Of a DNA stretch of 64,000 nucleotides, positions 41,501 through 53,171 are shown piece after piece (positions within the stretch are counted from its first letter, which is position 1; every line of letters begins with the position of its first letter). This stretch comes from Tolypeutes matacus (lineage: Eukaryota > Chordata > Mammalia > Cingulata > Chlamyphoridae), in assembly GCA_026826555.1 (NCBI GenBank), contig JAKSZT010020697.1:1833685-1897684 (forward strand). Direction: 5' to 3'. The notes beneath the pieces are model-generated. The model worked only from the letters and a program-made list of their open reading frames with translations. It was not told the DNA's origin and ran no database searches. Position numbers and translations under genes: made by a program.

Positions 41501-43342
41501 ACCCAGCAGTGGAATTACTGGATCATATGGAAGATCTATTCTTAGTTTTCTGAGGAATTGCCAAACTGTCCTCCACAGTGCCTGGACAACTCCAAAATCC
41601 CACAAGCAGTGGATGAGGGTTCCTATTCCTCCACATCCTCTCCAACACTTATAGTCTGCATTTTTTTCAATAGCTGCCATTCTGATGGGTGTAAGATGGT
41701 ATCTCATTGTACTTTTGATTTGCATTTCCTTAAAGCAAGCAATGTCGAGCATTTTTTCATGTACTTTTCAGCCATTTGTATTTCTTCCTTGGAGAAGTGT
41801 CTTTTCAGGTCACTTGCCCATTTTTTAAAAGGGTCGTTTGTCTTTTTATTTTCAAGGTGTAGGATTTCTTTATATATGCAGGATACTAGGCTCTTATCAG
41901 ATATACGGATGCCAAATATTTTCAAACATTGGGTAGGCTGCCTTTTTATTTTCTTAATAACATCCTTTGAGGTGTAGAAGTATTAATTTTGAGGAGGTCC
42001 CATTTATCTATTTTTTCTCTTGCTGCTTGTGTTTTGGCTGTGAAGTTCATGAAACCGTTTCCTATTAAAAGCTTCTGTAGATGCTTTCCTACATTATCTC
42101 CCAAGGCCTTTATGGTTTGACTCTTATATTTAGATCTCTGATCCATCTCGAGTTGATTTTTGTATAAGGTGTGAGATGGTATTCCTCTCTCATTCTTTTG
42201 GATATGGATATCCAGTACTCAAAGCACCACTTGTTAAAGAGGCCATTCTCTCCCAAATGAGTGGGCTTGGTAGTCTTGTCGAATATCAAATGACTGTATA
42301 TGTGAGGATCTATATCAGTACTCTCAATTCGATTCCATTGGTCAGTAGGTCTATCCTTGTGCCAATTCCATGCAGTTTTGATCACTGTAGCTTTGTAGTA
42401 TGTTTTAAAGTCAGATAATGTGATGCCTCAAACGTCATTTTTCTTTTTCAATATATCTTTGGCAATCTGGGACCTCTTACCTTTCCAAATATATTTTGTG
42501 GTTACTTTTTCCAGTTCCTTAAAAATATAGTATTGTTTTTTATTTGGATTGCATTAAATCTGTAGATAAGTTTGGGTAGGATAGACATCTTGATGATATT
42601 TAGTCTTCCTATCCATGAACAAGGAATATTTTTCCACTTATTTAAGTCTTTGATTTCCTTTAACAATGTGGTGTAGCTTTCTGTATATAAGTCCTTTACT
42701 TCTTTAGTTAAATTTATTCCAATTTTTTTATTCTTTTAGTTACTATTGTAAATGGCATTTTTTCTTGATTTCCTCCTCCAATTGCTCATTATTGGTGTAC
42801 AGAAATGTTACTGATTTTTGAGCATTGATCTTATAGCCTGCAACATTACCGAACTCCTTTATAAGTTCTAGAAGCTTTATTGTAGATTTCTCAGGGCTTT
42901 CTATGTATAGAATCATGTTGTCTGCAAATAATGAAATTTTTACTTCTTCTTTTCCAATCTGGATGCCTTTTATATTCTTTCTTGAGTCAGTGGTTGACTA
43001 AGTTCTTCTAAGACAATGTTAAATAGGAGCGGTGATAGTGGGCATCCTTGTCTTGTTCCCTATCTCAGAGGGGATGCTTTTAGGATTCACTATTGAAGAT
43101 GATGTCAGCTTTGGGTTTTTTGTATATACCCTTCATCATATTCAGAATGTTTTCTTCTATTCCTATCTTTTGCAGTGTTTTGATCAGGAGAGAGTGCTGT
43201 ATTTTGGCGAATGCTTTTCTGCACCTCTAGAGATAATCATGTGATTTTTTTCTTTCAGTTTGGTTATGTTCTGTATTACAGTGATTGATTTTCCTATATT
43301 GAACCATCTTTGCATAGCCGGGATGAAACCCACTTGGTCATG
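38586..43342 (-). mobile_element. L1-2 (full-length, older), 3' portion
   Basis: 3' UTR (38586-41215, about 2.6 kb, no coding) plus the C-terminal half of ORF2 (41216-43342), both on the minus strand. The element was split at 43342/53172 when L1-1 inserted. Its 5' end is at 57462. Outer target duplications (38573 and 57463) prove that both halves belong to one element. Confidence 0.92.
41216..43342 (-). pseudogene. L1-2 ORF2, C-terminal half
   Basis: Open pieces at 42110-42385, 41946-42146, 41704-41925, 41468-41752 and 41216-41449 read through the ORF2 tail: [33 protein letters not shown] and the ending [10 protein letters not shown]. The cysteine-containing C-terminal region K-C-W-R-G-C-G is present. 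The reverse transcriptase F-A-D-D lies near 42915-42930. Many stops and shifts make it inactive. The N-terminal half is at 53172-54823. Confidence 0.85.
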
Positions 43343-43358
43343 GTGTATAATCCTTTTG
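43343..43358 (+). repeat. L1-1 target-site duplication, left
   Basis: gtgtataatccttttg, identical to 53156-53171. On the L1 sense strand it reads C/AAAAGG at the cut, a normal L1 endonuclease site. Confidence 0.92.
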
Positions 43359-43360
43359 TG

Positions 43361-43724
43361 TTTTTTTTTTTTCAATTTTTTTTTTTATTTTTAAAGAAGC
43401 TTTAGATTACACAAATGATACATAAAAAATATAAAGGATTCCCACATGCCCCACTCCCTCCTTCTCCCACATTTTCCCACATCAACAACATCCTTCATTA
43501 GTGTGATACATTTGTTACAATTGATGAACACATATTGAAGCATTGCTACTAACCATGAACTGAAGTTTACATTATAGTTTACACTCTGTCCTGAATAATT
43601 TTTTAAGTTATGACAAAAATGCATAATCCTCAGCATGCTTTGAAACAATTTACTCAGTTAACCTACATGCAAATTTTTTGCATTTTAATTTAATCTTGTT
43701 CAATACCTAACAAGATGTTTTCTG
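43361..43724 (-). mobile_element. Probable 3'-transduced segment of L1-1
   Basis: Between the L1-1 3' end (T/A-rich 43721-43770) and its target duplication lie about 90 bases of non-L1 sequence (about 43631-43720) and about 240 bases of another L1 3' end (43390-43630), ending with AATAAA (TTTATT at about 43384) and a T run. This is the order expected when transcription of the source L1 ran on to a downstream poly(A) signal. Confidence 0.6.
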
Positions 43725-44966
43725 TTTTTTTCTTTTAATTTATTATTTTTTATTTATTTATTTTTTTTATTATGGGTAAAACTCAAAATTCTTACAATAC
43801 ATACAAACATTTGCAAAATGATATATAAATATATATATGCATATATGTGTATTTGCTTACAAAAATGTTATTTATATATATATATATACATATATTTTAA
43901 GAGGTGCTTAGATTACCCAAAATATTACACGGAACCCACTGGGATTCCCATGTTGCCCACCTCCCGCACCTCCCACCACATCCCACACAAACATCTCCCA
44001 CAGTGTGGCCCACCAACCTCAATGAACTTACACATCCTGGAGCCTTGCCAACAACCATAGACCACAGTTCACACTGTAGACCACACTCTCTCCCACTCAG
44101 TTCTGAGTGGTGTGTGCTGATTTAAAATGGCCTACATCCGTTGCCACAACCGTACTCAGGAAAACCTCCAACTCCCAAAGAAGCCCCTGTATTTCAACTG
44201 CTCATCCCCTCCCTACCCCAAAAGTGTCAAGTGGCCACTGGCTCCACCTCATTGTTATAATTTCTTGCATTGCTAGAATCACCATATGTGAACAAGAGAA
44301 TACCATCAAGTCCACTCTAGTCCATAGTTCTTCCCCCAATCCTGAGGGGACTGGGATAGTGATGTCCACTCCAACTCCAAGTGAGAGAGGGCTTATATCC
44401 CATGGATATGGTGGGTGGGATGATCCTGCCTGCAGATGCAGGCCCTCTCCATTCCCTGGGATGGCCATTTCCCATCGTTGTCTCCTCACCAGGTGACTTG
44501 GATGAGTCCATTGAGCTGTAGGGTAGGAGTTGCGGCTCCACCTAGATTTCATGCACACCTGGCACATAGGTAAGTGGGAGACTCCAGTCACTGGAAGTAT
44601 ACCTAAAAACTCCAGCATCACATGTAGGTTTGAATAGAAGGGACTGGTGAACCATGTGCAGGGAGGACTTATTTGAGTCTAATTCTGTCACTCTCAGGAG
44701 CACAGATTCCAAAATAGAACCCACTGATAAGGCATCAGTCTCTGGGGTTATCCCCCCTTATATGGGACCAGGTTGTCTCCGGACCTCTCAGGAACCCCAC
44801 TGAGTGGGGTGATAGACACTTAGATGTTCTATGAGCTCCTACTGAGGTGTGCATAAGTGTTACCTCTGGGATGACCTCCCGACTCTCTTTGAAGTCTCTT
44901 AGCCACTTGAACTCATTTGTCTTTACCATTTCCCCCTTTTATTCAAGATCTTTTTCCAGTTGTGTT

Positions 44967-45072
44967 GCCAGTTGGCACTTGGGAAAAGTTTTAAATTAGC
45001 AATACTCATGCCCCGGATAAACCTCATTGGCTACGATACTGCCACTGCACAAAGCTGCCAGTTGGCACTTGG
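44967..45072 (-). pseudogene. RNU4: U4 snRNA retropseudogene (5' 74 nt) in the L1-1 3' UTR
   Basis: The insert 44983-45056, read on minus, starts AGCTTTGTGCAGTGGCAGTA and runs through CCAATGAGGTTTATCC to ...AAAACTTTTC. That is the 5' half of spliceosomal U4 snRNA, including the part that pairs with U6, with a few substitutions. It is flanked by the perfect 16-base repeat gccagttggcacttgg (44967-44982 and 45057-45072). L1-2 has only one copy of that 16-mer at 39779-39794, which is the empty site. The 3' half of U4 with the Sm site is missing, so it is non-functional. Confidence 0.93.
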
Positions 45073-45910
45073 TATTAATCCCTCGTTGCCAGGGAGGCTC
45101 ATCCCCGGGAGTCACGTCCCATGTTGGGTGGAAGGTAATGCAATCATATGCTGAGTTTGGCTTAGAGAGAGGCCACATTTGAGCAACAAGGAGGCTCTCA
45201 GGTGGCAACCATTAGGCACCCCAAAACTGCAGGCTAAGTCTCATTTACAAGAGCAAAGACTCACAAGGGTAGTCATCAATAAAAAAAAAAAAAAACATCA
45301 GTGGGTCATCCTATTTCGACAGGCACTGTCCCTACACTCAGAGGACTATTGCTGCTCCCTTGGAGACTGTGGCAGAGCTCTCCAGGCTAGGAATTCAGAT
45401 TCCCTCATTTCTTCTGTGATTATCCACCCATCGTGACCATGCCCCATCCCCCGATCCTTTGAGTGATTTTGTATATCTTTCATGTATATTCGGATGAACC
45501 AATCCCCACGAAACCCCCCCCAGACACCCCCCCAATAATCCCCTGCAGTACTCATTGTAACCCTTCTGTGATCCAAATCCTCCATGAACATTTAGTCCAT
45601 AAAATAATCAAATACACCTACTAGGAAAACGAAACAAGTGTGATAAGCTTACATGCAAGAGACAAACATAAGGAAACTCAGGGGAAAAAAAAAAGAGAGA
45701 AGAAAAAAAACAAATAATCAGACAAAGAACAAAACAAAATAAAATATAATTAGTAGATTGGGACATTCAAAAAATGGGGAAAAAAGCAAAGGAAATGCCT
45801 TTAAATATATATATATATATTCATTTTTTTTTCCTTTCTCTTTTCTTTTTTCCCTTTCTTCCCTCCCTTTATCACTGTGTTATCGGATGTCTGGTGTGCC
45901 ATGACACCTT

Positions 45911-45920
45911 NNNNNNNNNN
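45911..45920. other. Assembly gap (10 N)
   Basis: The gap is inside the L1-1 3' UTR. In L1-2 about 70 bases lie between the matching flanks (after 'gacacctt' at 40542 and before 'gtcacaca' at 40619), so the true gap is probably near that size rather than 10. Confidence 0.9.
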
Positions 45921-46513
45921 GTCACACACAGAGTGCCGGAGACTCCCAGATACCAAACCACCCCCCGTTGCCCACCCCATATTAACTCTCCCCCCCTTTT
46001 TTTGGTTGTTAGCATTGTTATAACTGTTAAGCAGATAGCAAAATATAGCAACTAAACATTGTCAGTACTTTACAGTATAGTTTACAATTTAGATGATACA
46101 GGTTATTAATTTTGATGATATTTACCATGTCCTGGGTCCATTATTGTAAGGTAATGAAAAACCTTCCCCATGACCACCAAACAACCCATTAGATCTTGAC
46201 TGTTCCCTTCTCCCCAGCCCCCCAGGGCCCATGATAACCCCCTCTCCCAACCCATGGAATGTCAAGATTCACAGTTACATGCCCTGGGGATTTGAACCAG
46301 CCCTTCCTAATCCACCCACCTCCCAGTGCTGCACCACCAAAGCCATTAACACCAATACTCATCTGCTCCATCCCCCAACATGCAACCACACTCTATCCCT
46401 TTACCATAGATTATGTCCATATGGGTGATGGCTCAAAGCCTGCTCTTCTCTTACTCTCTTTTCCTAACCTATCTTTCAGACAAGGGTCTCAGAGACTGCT
46501 CACTTTCCTCAGT

Positions 46514-49500
46514 TCAGATCAGTGAGGTCATATACTGTTCATCCTTCAGTGCCTGGCTTGCTTCACTCAACATAAGGTCTTCAAGATTCATCCACGTTAT
46601 TTCATGTGTTAGCACTTTGTTCCTTCTTACAGCTGAGTAATATTCCATTGTATGTATGTACCACATTTTGCTTATCCATTCTTCTGTTGATGGGCACCGG
46701 GGCTGATTCCAACTTTTGGCAATGGTGAACAATGCCGCTATGAACATTGGTGTGCATATATCTGTTTGTATTTTTGTTTTCAGTTCTTCTGGGTATATAC
46801 CCAGCAGTGGAATTGCTGGATCATACAGAAGATCTATTGCTAGTTTTCTGAGGAACCGCCAAACTGTCCTCCACAGTGGCTGGACCATACCGCAGTCCCA
46901 CCAGCAGTGGATGAGGGTTCCTATTCCTCCACATCCTCTCCAACATTTAGTGTCTCCTGTTTTTTTAATAGCTGCCATTCTGATGGGTGTAAGATGGTAT
47001 TTCATTGTAGTTTTGATTTGCATTTCCCTGATAGCAAATGACGTTGAGCATTTTTTCATGTGCTTTTTAGCCATTTGTATTTCTTCCTTGGAGAAGTGTC
47101 TTTTCAGGTCACTTGCCCATTTTTTAAATGGGTTGTTTGTCCTTTTATTTTCGAGGTTAAGTATTTCTTTATATATGCAGGATATTAGGCTCCTATCAGA
47201 TATATGGTTCCCGAATATTTTTTCCCATTGGGTAGGTTGCCTTTTTTTTTCTTAATAACATCCTTAGAGGTGCAGAAGTTTTTAATTTTGAGGAGATCCC
47301 ATTTATCAATTTTTTCTCTTGCTGCTCGTGCTTTGGCTGTGAAGTTCATGAAACCATTTCCTATTACAAGGTCCTGTAGATGCTTCCCTACATTATCTTC
47401 CAAGGTTTTCATTGTTTTGGCTCTTATATTTAGATCTTTGATCCATCTTGAGTTGATTTTTGTATAAGGTGTGAGATGGTATTCTTCTCTCATTCTTTTG
47501 GATATGGATATCCAGTTCTCCAAGCACCACTTGTTAAAGAGGCCACTCTCTCCCAACTGAGTGGGTTTTGTGGCCTTGTCAAATATCAGATGACTGTATA
47601 TGCGAGGATCTATATCAGAACTCTCAATCCAGTTCCGTTGGTCAGTCGGTCTATCCTTGTGCCAATACCACGCAGTTTTGATCACTGTAGCTTTGTAGTA
47701 TGTTTTAAAGTCTGATAATGTGATACATCCAACTTCATTTTTCTTTTTCAATATATCTTTGGCAATTTGGGGCCTCTTGCCTCTCCAAATATATTTTGTG
47801 GTTAGTTTTTCTAGTTCCTTAAAAAATATAGTGTTGACTTTTATTGGGATTGCATTAAAGCTGTAGGTTAGTTTGGGTAGGATAGATATCTTGATGATGT
47901 TTAGTCTTCCCATCCATGAACAGGGAATATTTTTCCATTTATTTAAGTCTTCTTTGATTTCCTTTAATAGTGTTGTGTAGTTTTCTGTATATAAGTCCTT
48001 TACATCTTTAGTTAAATTTATTCCTAGGTATTTGATTCTTCTGTTTACTATTGTAAATGGTATTTTTTTCCTGATTTCCTCCTCAGTTTGCTGGTTATTG
48101 GTGTACAGAAATGCTACTGATTTTTGAGCATTGATCTTATAGCCTGCAACATTACTGAACTCCTTTATAAGTTCTAGAAGCCTTGTTGTCGATTTCTCAG
48201 GGCTTTCTATGTATAGGATCAAGTCATCTGCAAATAATTAAATTTTTACTTCTTTTCCAATCTCGATGCCTTTTATGTCCTTTTCTTGTCTCAGTGCTCG
48301 TGCAAGTACTTCTAAGACAATGTTAAATAGGAGTGGTGATAATGGGCATCCTTGTCTTCTTCCCGATCTCAGAGGGAAGGCTTTTAGGATTTCACCGTTG
48401 AAAATGATGTTAGCTTTGGGTTTTTCATATATACCCTTTATCATTTTCAGAAAGTTTCCATCTATTCCTATCTTTTGTAGTGTTTTTATGAGGAAAGAGT
48501 GCTGTATTTTGTCGAATGCTTTTTCGGCATCTATGGCAATGATCATGTGATTTTTTTCTTTCAGTTTGTTTATGTGGTGTTTTACATTGATTGATTTTCT
48601 TATATTGAACCATCCTTGCATACCTGGGATGAAACCCAGTCGGTCATGGTGTATAATCCTTTTGATATGTTGTTGAATGCGATTAGCAAGTATTTTCTTA
48701 AGGATTTTAGTATCTAGGTTCATTAGAGAAACTGGTCTGTAATTTTCCTTTCCTGTGGTATCTTTATTTGGTTTTGGTATTAGGGTAGTGTTAGTATCAT
48801 AGAATGAGTTAGGTAATATTCCTTCTACTTCTATTTTTTGGAAGAGGTTAAGTAGAATTGGTGTTAGCTCTTTCCGGAATGTTTGGTAGAATTCAGCTGT
48901 GAAGCCATCTGGTCCTGGACTCTTCTTAGTTGGGAGGTTTTTAATGACTGAGTCTATCTCTTTACTTGTAATTGGGCTGTTGAGTTCATCTATTTCTTCT
49001 TTCATTAATGTCGGCTGTTTGTGGGTTTCTAGAAACTTGTCCATTTCCACTAAATTGTCATTCTTGTTGGCATATAATTTTTCAAAGTATCCTCTTATGA
49101 TACTCTTTATTTCTGTGGGGTCAGTAGTGATATCACCTTGCTCATTCTTTATTTTATGTATTTGCATCTGTTCTCTCTTTTTCTTTGTTAGTCTGGCTAA
49201 GGGTTTGTCAATTTTGTTGATATTCTCGAAGAACCAGCTTTTGGTTTTGTTTATTGTTTCCAGTGCTTTCTTATTCTCTATTTCATTTAGTTCTGCTCTA
49301 ATCTTTGTTATTTCCTGTTTTCTACTTCCTTTAGGTTTAGTTTATTGTTTTTCTTCCAATTCCTCCAAGTGTGCAGATAGGATTTCAATTTTAGCTCTTT
49401 CTTCTTTTTTAATATATGAATTTATGGCTATTAACTTACTTCTCAGGACTGCTTTCACTGCATCACATAGGTTTTGATATGTTGTGTTGTTGTTTTCATG

Positions 49501-50328
49501 AGTTTCAAGGTAGTTACTGATTTCTTTCGAAATTTCCTCTTTGACCCACTGTTTGTCTAAGAGTGTGTTGTTTATCTTCCATATCCTTGTGCCTAACCTG
49601 TTTCTCTGGCCCTTATTGATTTCCATCTTCATTCCGTTGCGGTCAGAGAAATTACTTTGTATAATCTCAATCTTTCTGAATTCATTGAGTGTTGTTTTGG
49701 GTCCTAGCATGTGGTCTATTTTGGAGTATGTTCCATGTGCACTGGAGAAGAATGTAAATCCCGCTGTATTTGGGTGTAGTGTTCTGTATATGCCTATTAA
49801 GTCCAAATCTTCCAATGTATTGTTGAGTGCCTTCGTTTCTTTATTGATTCTCTGCCTAGATGTTCTGTCTAATGATGATAGTGGTGTGTTGAAGTCCCCT
49901 GCTATAATTGTAGACGAATTTATTTCTCCTCTTAGTTTTTCCAGAGTTTGCCGCACGTATTTTGAGGCACCTCGATTAGGTGCGTAAATGTTGATGATTG
50001 TTCTCTCTTATTGAGAGATTACTCCTTTTACTAATATGTAGTGTCCATCTTTGTCTCTTACAATAGTTTTGCATTTAAAGTCTATTTTGACTGATATTAG
50101 AGTAGCTACTCCTGCCCTTTTTTGGCTATTATTAGTTTGTAAAATGGTTTTCCAGCAATTCACTTTCAGCCTCCTTGAATCCCTGGGCCAAAGGTGGGTT
50201 TCTTGTAGACAGCATATAGATGGATCATATTTTCTTATCCATTCTTCCAATCTATGTCTTTTGATTGGTGAATTTAATCCATTATCATTCAGTGTTATTT
50301 CTCGTAACGAATTTCTTACTTCAGTCAT
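46514..50328 (-). pseudogene. L1-1 ORF2 (endonuclease / reverse transcriptase), broken
   Basis: 3,815 bases, about 1,271 codons, close to the 1,275 of human ORF2p. It starts M-T-E-V-R-N-S-L-R. The endonuclease (49342-50328) has C-C-L-Q-E-T-H-L and S-K-I-D-H. The reverse transcriptase (48238-49167 and on) has [19 protein letters not shown] and [11 protein letters not shown], and F-A-D-D at 48223-48234. A TAA at 48238-48240 lies just before F-A-D-D. The C-terminus (46514-47074) holds K-C-W-R-G-C-G and [10 protein letters not shown]. Further breaks fall at about 49957-50007, 49168-49341 and 47075-47184. It nicks DNA and copies L1 RNA in active elements; this copy is dead but well preserved. Confidence 0.93.
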
Positions 50329-50349
50329 TTTTTCTTTGGTTTAATGTAT

Positions 50350-51318
50350 GTCATATGTTGTTTTGTTTCTCTTTTTGACTTTTCAGTTGTTTTTAAACTC
50401 TCCTCCAACTCTCTCTCCTTTCTTTTTTCCTTTCAACTTGTAGACATTCCTTTAATATTTCTTGAAGTGCTGGTTTCTTCTTGACATACTCTCTTAATTG
50501 CTGTTTATCTGTGAATATTTTGAACTCTATCATTTTTGAATTTCAATTTTGCTTGATAGAGATTTCGTGGCTGGAAGTTTTTTTCTTTTAATGTTTTGAC
50601 TATGTCAAACCACTGTCTTCTTGCCTCCAAGGTTTCAGCTGAGAAATCAGCACTTAATCTTATTGTGCTTCCCTTGTATGTGATGGTTCTCTTTTCTCTT
50701 GCTGCCTTGAGTATTTTCTCTTTGTCTTGAGCATTGGACAATTTGACAAGTATATGTCTTGGAGTTGGCCTGTTGGGATTTATACTATTTGGGGTGCGCT
50801 ATGATTCCTGGATCTGCACATCCATCTCTCTCAATAGAGTTGGGAAGTTTTCAGCCATAACTTCCTTCAACACTCCTTCTGTTCCCTTTCCCTTCTCTTC
50901 TCCTTCTGGGATGCCCATAATGCGTATGTTTGTGCATCTTGCCTTATTGGTTAATTCCCTGAGACCATGCTGGATTTTTTTCTATCTTTTTGTCTATCTT
51001 TTCTACAATCTCTTTGATTTCAACTGTATTGTCTTCCATATCACTAATTCTTTCCTCTGCCTGTTCAATTCTGCTGCCATGTGAGTCCAGCGTCTTTTTC
51101 ATTTCTTGACTTGTGCCTTTGTTCGCCATCATATCCAGTACCTTTTTAGGTGTGTTGGCTATTTCTTCAGTATGTTCTCCCAGTGTCTTCTTTATATCCT
51201 TAATTTCTTCCTTCAGTTCTTTAAGTTGGTCCATGATATTTGTTTGGATAGCTTTGATTAGTTGTTTGATGTACTGCATTGCTTCCTGGTTTTTATTTTG
51301 TGCACTGGACTGGTCCAT
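50350..51318 (-). pseudogene. L1-1 ORF1 (RNA-binding chaperone), broken
   Basis: The start at 51318 (M-D-Q-S-S-A-Q-N-K) is followed by a long coiled coil with heptads (L-K-E-L-K-E-E-I-K-D-I, I-E-Q-A-E-E-R-I-S-D-M-E). The C-terminal domain (50505-50741) has I-L-K-A-A-R-E-K-R-T-I-T-Y and L-K-E-K-N-F-Q-P-R, which is the L1 ORF1p signature. Frame changes lie between 50944 and 50741 and near 50530. The last part, with T-D-K-Q-Q-L-R-E-Y-V, is in another frame. ORF1p forms trimers that coat L1 RNA. Confidence 0.9.
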
Positions 51319-53155
51319 GTTTTCCAGTTACTCAGAGTCATTTGTATTTTTCTGTTGCCCTCTGGTCATCACATTATCTTGATGGGTTTGTCAGTTGATT
51401 AGCTTTTCTCTATGCTCTAGAATTTTATTTTGCTGTTGGTTCTGCGTGTGAGTTGTTTTCTCTTTGGCAGTTTTTCTTCGTATTTTATTTCCTTGCCTCT
51501 TTCTATGTTCCCTTGAAGGCAAAAGGTTAGGGCCAGAGGAATCAAAAGATGTAAGGAAGGCAGAAGGAAAATAGTAATATTGATAAAAGTTAGAATAGGG
51601 GCAAAATGAGACTTAATGAGATGAATATTTAACTTGTGTAGGCAGTGTAGAGTACTAGGAAAAATATGGATTTGCTACAATGGCCTGGGAAAACAAATGG
51701 AGGAATATATATATATATATAGTGATTTAGAAGGCTAGAATTATGAGGAGGGAGAGAAATAGTAGAGAAAGGTCTGAAAGGAAAAAATTAATACTAATAA
51801 AAATAAAAGAAAAAAGAAGAAGAAGAAAACAATATAGATGGGATAGAAATTGACACCCTTAAGTTGTGGGCCTATGAAAAAATGTTGTCTCTAAGAGCCA
51901 CAACAGAAAACAGAAGGCAGAAAGATGCAGGAAGGATAAGCGATAGTTTGTAATACAGAATCAATATATACAACGAGTGGGAAATTACTGAATAAGAATC
52001 CCAGCAAATAAGCGACGAGCTGGCAGCACCTATTTAAAAAAAAAAAAAATAGAAGGAAAAAGGAAGGGGGGAGGAAAACGGGAATAATAGCAATAGACCA
52101 GAAAGTAACAGAGAGAAACCAAAGATCCACACAGGCAAGCAGTCAAACAGAGCTAAGGGGGGGTCAATGATTCCCCTCGGGTCCACGTGGATCCTTCCTG
52201 CCTACTTGTGTTTATCAATGAATTTTCCCACAGGGTTCTATATGCAGGTCCTGAAGCAGCTTTTAGCTATTAAACTAAATTAAAAAGAATTTATTTTTCA
52301 TTTGTTGAGGTGACCTCACTTTTTTTTTTTTTTTTTTTAGCCAAATGCAGGACCCAAAATAATTTCTCCTCTAGACCAACCCCCTTACGGAAGGGACTCT
52401 AGCTGGGCCTGTGGAAATGAATCATACACGTCCCACTTTCTGGACTCCCCAGGTTAGCTGAAGCTCTGATGTTAGTCAGTGAGGAGTGCGGATTCCGCCC
52501 CTTCTGGCGCCGAGCTCCAGCGTCACCGGGCTGCTCAGTAAATCAGTTTGAGTGCAGATTCACGTCTGCTCTCAGCCTAATGGTGCTTCAGGTCGACTTA
52601 TCTGTTCCCCAAAGCTATGGGGCGGTGCAGGCAGCCAGATCAATGTCTCAAAATATAAAATACCCTTCCCTGTCTTTCAACCGAACCCTCCCTTTTTTGG
52701 GAAGTGTCCCTTCCTCCTGGCTCCACTGCGGCCCGGATCTTATCCCTGGGTGGCTAGGGAAATCAGCTGCGTTGCCAGACCAAAATCCCCCCTCCGGTTC
52801 ACCGGGTGCTGATTAGCTCGTTTGCTCTGTTCACACAAGGTCCAAGGGGTTCCAGGCAGCCAGATTCTCAGAAAATAAAACTTTTTCGCCTCACCCGCAG
52901 CTCAAAATGGCCGTTTTATTTTTTTTTCCTAACCGCGGGGCTCAGCCGCCTGTGCCAACCTCCACCGGCAGCCTCAAACCTCACGAATCTCCACTGTTCA
53001 GTCCCCGCCGCCGATCCGCGCAGATAGATGTCCCAAGCCTCTCACTCCACTCGTGCACAGCACAGACCCTCGGACAGGACCCCATCCCCAATCCGCCTTG
53101 CTCTGGGAGCTTGCAGTGTGCACCCTCCTACACTAATGCCATCTTGGCCGCCTCC
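51319..53155 (-). promoter_or_regulatory. L1-1 5' UTR and internal promoter
   Basis: 1.8 kb. The outer part (52400-53155) is GC- and CpG-rich, unlike all other DNA here. A YY1 site CAAGATGGC lies on the minus strand at 53138-53146, within 20 bases of the element's end, as in human L1, where YY1 sets the transcription start. A T run (52319-52340) and a TA repeat (51707-51720) occur inside. Short frames on the plus strand (52469, 52806, 52907) are chance in GC-rich DNA. Confidence 0.85.
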
Positions 53156-53171
53156 GTGTATAATCCTTTTG
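53156..53171 (+). repeat. L1-1 target-site duplication, right
   Basis: gtgtataatccttttg, identical to 43343-43358. Confidence 0.92.

Larger units (their letters stand above)
43359..53155 (-). mobile_element. L1-1 (full-length, younger) nested in L1-2
   Basis: A 9.8 kb minus-strand L1: 5' UTR 51319-53155 with a YY1 site, ORF1 about 50350-51318, ORF2 46514-50328, 3' UTR about 43725-46513, a second 3' segment 43373-43720 (probable 3' transduction) and a final poly(A) (T run 43361-43372). Perfect 16-base target duplications. Both ORFs carry shifts or stops, so it is not active now. The 2.8 kb 3' UTR is much longer than in human L1. Confidence 0.93.

Noticed and set aside
45774..46055. A 93-codon frame near the assembly gap
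   Set aside because: It reads through the N run and lies in an L1 3' UTR; not a gene.
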